NCBI RefSeq assembly: GCF_043195125.1
Contig: NZ_JBAFWR010000004.1
From: NCEH01 sp043195125
GTDB lineage: Bacteria > Pseudomonadota > Alphaproteobacteria > Rhizobiales > Xanthobacteraceae
DNA length: 64,000 nucleotides
Direction: 5' to 3' (one strand)
The position numbers were made by a program, and so were the translations under genes. The notes below the pieces were generated by a model. The model was not told the DNA's origin. It saw nothing but the letters and a program-made list of their open reading frames with translations, and made no database searches. Position 1 is the first letter of the stretch, and every line of letters begins with the position of its first letter. This document shows positions 52,976-59,300 of this stretch, in pieces.

Positions 52976-54192
52976 AACGGCGGCGGGGGCATGCCGGGGC
53001 CGCGCGCCGCGCGCTGCGCCGAGGGATCGGCCGAGGTGACGACGAGTTCGCCCTCCTTCAGCCCTTCCGTGATCTGGACCTGGGTGCGGCTGGAGAGGCC
53101 GGTCTTCACGGCGCGGGTCTGCACCTCGCCATTCACCAGCACGCGCACGGTGGCTTCGTTGCGCGCCTCGCGCTTGCTGCCGCCGCGGGCGACCGGGCGG
53201 ACCGCGCTCGGCGGCACCAGCAGCGCATCCTTCGCGCCGCCGAGCATGAAGAACACCTGCGCGCTCATGGAGGTCATCAGCAGCCGCTCGGGGTTCGGCA
53301 CGTCGATCAGCACATTGTAGAGCACCACGTCGTTGACCGTGTCGGGCGTCGGCAGCACCTGCACCACTTTCGCGGTGAAGCGCCGCTCCGGCATGCCGAG
53401 GGTGGTGAAATACACCGCCATGCCGACCTTCACCTTGGGAATGTCGGCCTCGGCCACCTGCGCCCACACCTGCATCGTGTCGAGATCGGCAACGCGCAGG
53501 ATGATGGGGGCGGTCTGGTTGGCGTTCAGCGTCTGGCCTTCCACCGAGGTGATGGAAACCACGGTGCCGGACATGGGGGCGAAGATCTTGGTGTAGCCGA
53601 GATTGGCCACGTCCCCGTCCAGCGTCGCCTGGGTCTGCCGGATCTGGGCTTCCAGCGCCGCGATCTTCGCTTCGCCCATGCGGACGGTGGCGGCGGCGGC
53701 ATCCGCCGTATCCTGGCTACCGGCCTTGGCGACGAGCAGGCGCGAGGCGCGGTCATCCCGCAGCTTGTCGAGGTCGAGCTGGGCCCGCTGCTGGGCGAGC
53801 TGGGCCTTCAGATTATCGAGCTGGGCCTGATCGCCGAGCACCTTGGTCTGGTAGACGGTGGGGTCGATCTGCGCGAGCAGCTGACCTTTCTCCACACTGT
53901 CGCCGATGGCCACCATCACCTTGCGCAACTGGCCGGAGACTTGGGTGCCCACGTCCACATAGGTCTTGGGCTTGATGGTCGCGAGCGCGGTCACCGTCTG
54001 CTCGATATCGCCGCGCACCACCGGCACCGTGGCGAGACCGGGCGTCGCCGCGCCGGCATTGAGGCCATAGGCATAATAGCCGCCGGCCCCCGCAAGCACC
54101 GCCATCGCCCCTGCGATCCACCAGACGCGGGTGCGCCGGCGTTTTACGGCGGGCGGCACGATCGCCCCTGCCTGTTCCGATTTCTGAAGCAT
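52972..54192 (-). CDS. macA: MacA-type periplasmic adaptor (membrane fusion protein)
   Basis: A 406-aa membrane fusion protein. An N-terminal anchor (about 22-43), a barrel-sandwich domain (VDVGTQVSGQLRKV, then GYTKIFAPMSGTVVS), a long coiled coil (about 115-200; QDTADAAAATVRM), and a beta-barrel domain. It joins MacB to an outer-membrane channel. A 14-bp palindrome sits between plausible -35 and -10 elements 47 bp upstream. macB follows with a 4-bp overlap. Confidence 0.92.
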   Translation of the reverse strand: MLQKSEQAGAIVPPAVKRRRTRVWWIAGAMAVLAGAGGYYAYGLNAGAATPGLATVPVVRGDIEQTVTALATIKPKTYVDVGTQVSGQLRKVMVAIGDSVEKGQLLAQIDPTVYQTKVLGDQAQLDNLKAQLAQQRAQLDLDKLRDDRASRLLVAKAGSQDTADAAAATVRMGEAKIAALEAQIRQTQATLDGDVANLGYTKIFAPMSGTVVSITSVEGQTLNANQTAPIILRVADLDTMQVWAQVAEADIPKVKVGMAVYFTTLGMPERRFTAKVVQVLPTPDTVNDVVLYNVLIDVPNPERLLMTSMSAQVFFMLGGAKDALLVPPSAVRPVARGGSKREARNEATVRVLVNGEVQTRAVKTGLSSRTQVQITEGLKEGELVVTSADPSAQRAARGPGMPPPPF

Positions 54193-54238
54193 CACCTATC
54201 CGCCACGCGGCCCCAAACCTGACTGGCGGCAAGGATAA

Positions 54239-54252
54239 ACGTCACGTGACGT
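54239..54252. promoter_or_regulatory. Palindromic operator ACGTCACGTGACGT upstream of macA
   Basis: A perfect 14-bp palindrome 47-60 bp upstream of the macA ATG. It would lie between a TTCACT-like -35 and GTTTAT-like -10 on the minus strand, a typical repressor position. No regulator gene is adjacent. Confidence 0.5.
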
Positions 54253-54320
54253 AGGGTTCAGTGAATTCCCTGTAACGTTGGCAGAGAAACGTTTCCGCGC
54301 ATTTCCACCTCAACCCGCCA

Positions 54321-54533
54321 TCAGCCCTCGCGGGGGCGATAGGTTCCGGTCTTGGGGTCGCGCACCAGCACCTGGACTTTTTCCTGCTCCGCCTGCGGGG
54401 CGGCGGGACCTTGGCCGGCGGCGGCGCGATGGGCATCCATGGTCTCGCTCACGCGGCGCCCCTCGCGGGCGAGGAAGCGCGCCGCGGCCACCGCGCCGGC
54501 AGCGCCGAGAAGGACGATCAGAAACGCAGGCAT
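54321..54533 (-). CDS. Small membrane-anchored protein
   Basis: A 70-aa protein: a hydrophobic helix at residues 3-22 (FLIVLLGAAGAVAAARFLA), then a charged cytoplasmic stretch ending VQVLVRDPKTGTYRPREG. Its start has a strong GGGGAAAGG box. The tail resembles short proteins seen next to the S49 peptidase gene in Rhizobiales (from memory), but no function is known. It lies 22 bp downstream of that peptidase gene. Confidence 0.65.
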   Translation of the reverse strand: MPAFLIVLLGAAGAVAAARFLAREGRRVSETMDAHRAAAGQGPAAPQAEQEKVQVLVRDPKTGTYRPREG

Positions 54534-54555
54534 GGCCTTTCCCCTTCCGTGACGA

Positions 54556-55446
54556 TCACAGCCCGTAGCGCGCCCACAAGGCGCGTTCCTCGGCGACGCC
54601 CGCGAGCCCTTGGGCGAGCCCCGCGCCGACGGCACCACCGGCCGGGAACGCGCTGCCGACACCCGGCACGCGCCGGCCGAGCCAACCGCCGGGCGCCGTG
54701 ACCAGCGGCGTGCGCACGGTGCGCCCGTAGCGCGCCTGAAGAATCTCCCGCAGATCGCCGATGCCGTCCGCGAGCCCGAGCGAGAGCGCCTGCGCGCCGG
54801 CCCAGAACTCACCCGAGAACAGCAGTTCGTCCTCGCCCGAAAGCACCGGGCCGCGGCGGCGGCGCACGAGGTCCGCGAACATCTGGTGGATCTCGCGCTG
54901 CAGCGCCTTCAGCCGCTCCACATCCTCTTCCCGCTCGGGCTGGAAGGGATCGAGCATCATCTTGCGGGTGCCGGCGGTGTGCACGCGCCGCTCGACGCCG
55001 ATGCGCTCGATCAGCTTGTCGAAGCCGAAGCCGGCGGAGATAACGCCGATGGACCCGACCACCGAGGAGGGATCGACGAAGATCTCGTCCGCCGCGCAGG
55101 CGATCATATAGCCGCCGGAGGCCGCTACATCCTCGACGAAGGCGAAGACGTGCTTCTCCTTCTCCTCGGCCAGGGCGCGGATGCGCTTATGAATGAGGTG
55201 GGATTGAACCGGCGCGCCGCCGGGCGAATTGATGATGAGCGCCACGGCAGGCGCCTTCTTCACCGCGAACGCCCGCTCCAGCGTCTTGGCGACGCTGGCG
55301 AGCGTGAGGCTCTGCTGGAACGGCGTGTTCATGCCGATGGTGCCGGAAAGGCGAACCACCGGCACCGTGGTGAGATCGTCGCGCCAACGGGCGGGCAGAA
55401 GGCGGCGAAAGCCGTTTTGCAGGGAGGCGAGGAAGGAATCGTCCAT
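54556..55446 (-). CDS. S49 family signal-peptide peptidase-like protein (SohB/SppA)
   Basis: A 296-aa peptidase. NSPGGAPVQSHLIHKRI near 75, the nucleophile region DVAASGGYMIACAADEI near 110-126, SVVGSIGVISAGFG, and the putative general-base Lys in TAGTRK near 165 match the Ser-Lys dyad of S49. It degrades signal peptides or membrane fragments; in this family the enzyme is usually membrane-associated, but no clear N-terminal helix is seen with the chosen start. The ATG at 55446 follows AGGTG; an ATG 36 bases upstream is possible. Confidence 0.9.
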   Translation of the reverse strand: MDDSFLASLQNGFRRLLPARWRDDLTTVPVVRLSGTIGMNTPFQQSLTLASVAKTLERAFAVKKAPAVALIINSPGGAPVQSHLIHKRIRALAEEKEKHVFAFVEDVAASGGYMIACAADEIFVDPSSVVGSIGVISAGFGFDKLIERIGVERRVHTAGTRKMMLDPFQPEREEDVERLKALQREIHQMFADLVRRRRGPVLSGEDELLFSGEFWAGAQALSLGLADGIGDLREILQARYGRTVRTPLVTAPGGWLGRRVPGVGSAFPAGGAVGAGLAQGLAGVAEERALWARYGL

Positions 55447-55533
55447 GAACACCTGTGTCGGGGCACATTCCGGTGAATTCATGGTGCGCGGTCGCGCCAG
55501 CAAGGGCAATCGCCCTGATGCCGCAAGATCGGG

Positions 55534-56838
55534 CTAGCGGCATTCGATGCGCGCCGTGAAGCTCTTGGCGAGATCGGCGACGGCGGACGCGGCGAGCCCC
55601 TTGTCGCGGGCCGGCATGCGGGCCTCGATGCCGTTTGCATCGAGGAAGTTCTGGGCGATGGCGCCCTTTATGCCGAAATTGACGTTCTGAGGCACATCCT
55701 TCACGGCCGAGGCGACGGTGAGGGCGTCGAGCTTGGACACCACGACACCCACGACATTGCCTTTCTGATCCAGCACCGGCCCGCCGCTATTGCCGGGTTG
55801 CACGGGCGCCGAAATCTGCATCATGCGCGTATCGTCGGCGAGCCCGGCCGCTGCGGTGATCGTGCCGGCGGTGAAATTGCCCTCGCTCGCGAGCAGGCCG
55901 GAGAGCGGGAAGCCGTAGACAAAGATATTGTCGCCCACCCGCACGCGGGTGTTGAGCGCAGGCAGGTCCTTGGGTTTCGCCTCGACCTTGAGAAGCGCGA
56001 GATCATTGGTGGGATCGCGGGCGACCACCTGAGCGGGCACGCCTGTTTCGCCCACCTGCGTCACGGTCAGGGCTCTGCACCCTGCCACCACATGACTGTT
56101 CGTCAGCATATGTCCGCGGTCGGAAACGAAGAAACCGGTTCCGGAACTCTTCGCCTCGCCTGATGGCGCAGCGCCCGCCCGCGGGGCAGCTTGCCCCCCA
56201 GCGCCGGCCGCGCTTTCGGGTCTCGCGGGAAGCGGGGCGCCGGCATTGGTCACGGCGTGCCCCGGCTCGCGCAGGGCGGCGCCGAACTCCTTCTGACACG
56301 CAACCACGGCGGAGAGGGCCGCCGCCGCCCCCGGTACGGTGAGCTTGGCGTGCACCTTGTCCTCGAAGACCACGGCGAGCAGCCCCGCGCGCGTGAGATC
56401 CACCAGGAAATCGGTGACCAGACCGTCCTCGAACAGCCCCTTTTCGCCCTTGAGCTGAACCGCCGTGAAATCGCCTCGCCAGATCTTTCCGACCCCGCTC
56501 GTCAAAAAGACCTCGTAGGTTTTTCCGACGGCGAGCGATCTCCATCTCGGGCTGGAAACGGCAAAGAACGCTTTGCCTTCCGGGCGGGAGAACCCCATCC
56601 ATAACGTGGTGCGATCCTCGAAGGTGCCGGTGGCGACACAACCGCCCAGCCGATCGCTGGTGCCGATGGTCCAGCTCCCGACCGTATCGACGATCTTGTC
56701 CACCTCGAACTCGGGCTTCTTCGCCGCTCTCGCTGCCGCCGGCGCGGGCCATAGCGCGGACACCGTTACTCCGGCGAGGAAAAGGCCGCGTGCCAGTCGC
56801 GCGCCCATGGTCGTGAAAACGCCGCCGCTTGCCCCCAT
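55534..56838 (-). CDS. Exported trypsin-like serine protease with extra N-terminal domain
   Basis: A 434-aa protein: a signal peptide (about 1-38), an N-terminal domain of about 140 residues (GSWTIGTSDRLGGCVATGTF, WRGDFTAVQLKG, AVVACQKEFG), a Gly/Ala/Pro linker, then a DegP/trypsin-like domain at about 210-400. The triad is complete: His in TNSHVVAGC, Asp in DPTNDLALLKV, Ser in QPGNSGGPV. There is no PDZ domain. The N-terminal part recalls IalB-like domains, an impression from the W-x-C pattern only. It lies upstream of the S49 gene on the same strand, 87 bp apart. Confidence 0.85.
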   Translation of the reverse strand: MGASGGVFTTMGARLARGLFLAGVTVSALWPAPAAARAAKKPEFEVDKIVDTVGSWTIGTSDRLGGCVATGTFEDRTTLWMGFSRPEGKAFFAVSSPRWRSLAVGKTYEVFLTSGVGKIWRGDFTAVQLKGEKGLFEDGLVTDFLVDLTRAGLLAVVFEDKVHAKLTVPGAAAALSAVVACQKEFGAALREPGHAVTNAGAPLPARPESAAGAGGQAAPRAGAAPSGEAKSSGTGFFVSDRGHMLTNSHVVAGCRALTVTQVGETGVPAQVVARDPTNDLALLKVEAKPKDLPALNTRVRVGDNIFVYGFPLSGLLASEGNFTAGTITAAAGLADDTRMMQISAPVQPGNSGGPVLDQKGNVVGVVVSKLDALTVASAVKDVPQNVNFGIKGAIAQNFLDANGIEARMPARDKGLAASAVADLAKSFTARIECR

Positions 56839-56950
56839 GTCGCCCGCCCCCCGCGAGTGCCAAAAAGGTTGACGGCGGGATGATACCTCGCAGCGCGCAC
56901 CTAAGGTAAGACACTTCCCGCGGGTTGTGGCGATTTGCGCCGTGCGCGGC

Positions 56951-57784
56951 TCACGCCCGCAGCGCCTGCCCCTCGCGCAGCACCGCCTCGGCCTCGGGCG
57001 TGGGCGTGCCGCCGGCATCGGCGAGGATCAGGCCCGGCAGGATCGCCGGCGCCGTGCGGCGCCCCTTGATGGCGCGCGCGATCAGCCGCACCGCCGGCGC
57101 ATCGGGCCGGGGATGAACCGGCAGCAGCCGCGTTGCGCCGAACCGGCCCTCCAGCGCCGCGAGCAGCGGGGAAAGATCCTCCGGCCGCAGGATCATCGCG
57201 AGCATGCCGCCCGGCGCGAGGCAGCGATAGGCAGCGGTCGCCCAGTCCTTCAGCGTATGGGCCTGCGCCATATGGGCCTGCGCGCGGCCCGCGTCGGGCG
57301 AGGTCTGGTGGGCGTCCACGGCGTTGAACGGCGGGTTCGCCAGAACGAGGTCGAGGCTTTCGGCGGCAGGATGGGATGGCCCGCCGGGCCGCGCCACGGC
57401 GAGCACATCGGCGCACACCACGGCGCAACGCCCTTGCAGAGCATTCGCCGCCACATTCTGCCCGGCCAGATCGGCAAGCGCCGGGTCGATCTCGATCAGC
57501 ACCGCCTCGGCGTGCGGCAGGCGCAGCAAGGCGGCAAGGCCCGCGCTGCCGACCCCGGCGCCTAAATCGGCGAGGCGACGGGCCTCCAGCGGCGCAGCGG
57601 CGGCGAGCAGAATGGCGTCATGGCCGACACGGTGCCCCTTCTCCGGCTGACGCAGCACGAGCCGGCCGCCCAGCACGCGGTCCTGCGTCACCGCCGGCTT
57701 TGCGCCCTCAGGGCTCATGGCGAAACCAGGCTTCGCGCCCTGCGGGCGCAGGGCGGGGCCGGGCTCCGCGCCGGGAGGGCGCAT
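56951..57784 (-). CDS. TrmN6-like tRNA/DNA N6-adenine methyltransferase family protein
   Basis: A 277-aa class I methyltransferase. DLGAGVGSAGLAALLR (about 72-87) is the SAM-binding motif I, LVLANPPFNAVDAH (about 147-158) the NPPF catalytic motif. This fits YfiC/TrmN6-type enzymes that modify A37 of tRNA1-Val. The first 33 residues are three near-repeats of an 11-residue unit (PPGAEPG, PQGAKPG, PEGAKPA), absent from the family core, so the true start may be the ATG at 57718. In an operon-like run with the DUF2007 gene. Confidence 0.85.
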   Translation of the reverse strand: MRPPGAEPGPALRPQGAKPGFAMSPEGAKPAVTQDRVLGGRLVLRQPEKGHRVGHDAILLAAAAPLEARRLADLGAGVGSAGLAALLRLPHAEAVLIEIDPALADLAGQNVAANALQGRCAVVCADVLAVARPGGPSHPAAESLDLVLANPPFNAVDAHQTSPDAGRAQAHMAQAHTLKDWATAAYRCLAPGGMLAMILRPEDLSPLLAALEGRFGATRLLPVHPRPDAPAVRLIARAIKGRRTAPAILPGLILADAGGTPTPEAEAVLREGQALRA

Positions 57785-57795
57785 GGCGGCGGGAC

Positions 57796-58017
57796 CTAGT
57801 CGCAGAGCACATCGCCGAGGCCCGCCTCCCTCAGCAAGCGGCGGCCCTGCGCCAGATCCTCATCCAGAACCAGGACGCGGCGCGGGATGATGCCGATGGA
57901 GCCTTCGAGCGCACTGACATAGCTGTCCGCGACCATATGGCCGATATCGGCGGCGGTCAGCAGCGCCTCGACCGCCGAAATCAGCACAAGATCATTGGTC
58001 CGCACCAGATCGCGCAT
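57796..58017 (-). CDS. DUF2007 protein
   Basis: A 73-aa protein of the DUF2007 (putative prokaryotic signal transducing) family. LVRTNDLVLISAVEALLTAADI and VLVLDEDLAQGRRLLREAGL are typical: a ferredoxin-like fold that reports on ligand or partner binding. No function is known. The ATG is five bases after GGAG. It is divergent from the polyprenyl synthase and 11 bp upstream of the methyltransferase, the usual arrangement in Hyphomicrobiales. Confidence 0.85.
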   Translation of the reverse strand: MRDLVRTNDLVLISAVEALLTAADIGHMVADSYVSALEGSIGIIPRRVLVLDEDLAQGRRLLREAGLGDVLCD

Positions 58018-58130
58018 CAATTCTCCGTCGGATTTGCGCCGCGGCGGCGTTCCGGGTACCCCTCACGCTTGCACGGCACCCTTCGCCATCCCTATGGTGC
58101 CGCCCACAGAATGACAAGCGGGAGCGTTTC

Positions 58131-59138
58131 TTGGCCGTCGTCCTTCCGTTCGAGCCGACCGACCCCTCCATCGAGGCCCTTGTGCGCCTGGTGAAGGGAG
58201 ACATGGATCGCGTGAACGCCACCATTCTGGCCCGCACCGGCTCGGACGTGGCGATGATCCCCGAAGTCGCGAACCACCTGATCTCGGGCGGCGGAAAGCG
58301 GCTGCGCCCCATGCTGACGCTCGCCTGCGCGGCGCTCAGCGGCTATCGCGGCGAAGGGCACGTGAAGCTCGCGGCGTCGGTGGAGTTCATGCACACCGCC
58401 ACGCTGCTGCATGACGATGTGGTGGACGAAAGCGACATGCGGCGCGGCAAGCTTGCGGCCCGCAAGCTCTGGGGCAACGAGGCGAGCGTGCTGGTGGGCG
58501 ACTTCCTGCTCGGCCAAGCGTTCAAGATGATGGTGGAGGTGGGCTCGCTCCAGTGCCTCGACATCCTCTCGAATGCCGCCTGCGTGATCGCCGAGGGCGA
58601 GGTGATGCAGCTCGCCGCCGCCAAGAACACCGAGACCTCGGAAGACGATTATCTCGCCGTGATCCGGGGCAAGACAGCGGAATTGTTCGCCGCCGCCTGC
58701 GAGGTCGGCGCGGTGCTCGGCGCTCGGCCGAAAGCAGAGCAGAGCGCCTGCCGCTCCTACGGCATGAATCTCGGCATCGCCTTCCAACTCGTGGACGACG
58801 CGCTGGACTATGGCGGCAGCCAAGCCAAGCTCGGCAAGAATGTCGGCGACGATTTCCGCGAAGGCAAGATCACGCTGCCGGTGGTGCTCGCCTTCCGCCG
58901 GGGCGATGCGCAGGAGCGCGCCTTCTGGCAGCGCAGCCTTGAACAGAACGCCTGCGACGATGCCCAGCTCGACCAGGCCATCGGCCTGCTTACCAAGCAC
59001 CGGGCGCTGGTGGACACCATCGAGCGCGCGCGCCATTACGGCGCCATCGCGAAGGACGCCCTCGCCTTGTTCCCGCCGGGCGGGGCCAAGGACGCGCTGA
59101 TGGAAGCCGTGGATTTCTGCATCTCCCGCGCGCATTGA
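58131..59138 (+). CDS. ispB: Polyprenyl diphosphate synthase (octa/decaprenyl type)
   Basis: A 335-aa all-trans prenyltransferase. GGGKRLRPML (about 54-63), the first Asp-rich motif LLHDDVVDESDMRRG (about 93-107) and the second LVDDALDYGG (about 219) are intact. Small residues before the first motif suit a long-chain product, as needed for the ubiquinone side chain; chain length is not fixed by sequence. TTG start after GGGAGCG. Confidence 0.9.
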   Translation: MAVVLPFEPTDPSIEALVRLVKGDMDRVNATILARTGSDVAMIPEVANHLISGGGKRLRPMLTLACAALSGYRGEGHVKLAASVEFMHTATLLHDDVVDESDMRRGKLAARKLWGNEASVLVGDFLLGQAFKMMVEVGSLQCLDILSNAACVIAEGEVMQLAAAKNTETSEDDYLAVIRGKTAELFAAACEVGAVLGARPKAEQSACRSYGMNLGIAFQLVDDALDYGGSQAKLGKNVGDDFREGKITLPVVLAFRRGDAQERAFWQRSLEQNACDDAQLDQAIGLLTKHRALVDTIERARHYGAIAKDALALFPPGGAKDALMEAVDFCISRAH

Positions 59139-59300
59139 GCGGGTGACGGGGCGCGGGAGGCCGCAAACGGCCCTAGCGTCATCGGCGGCTAAGGGTTTTA
59201 TGATACCAAAAAATCGCTGCTGAACTGAAAACGCGGTTCCGCGCCGCCGGGCCCAATGGTAAGATGGGATTGTATCCGGGCATTGGGGGCCACGCGATTC

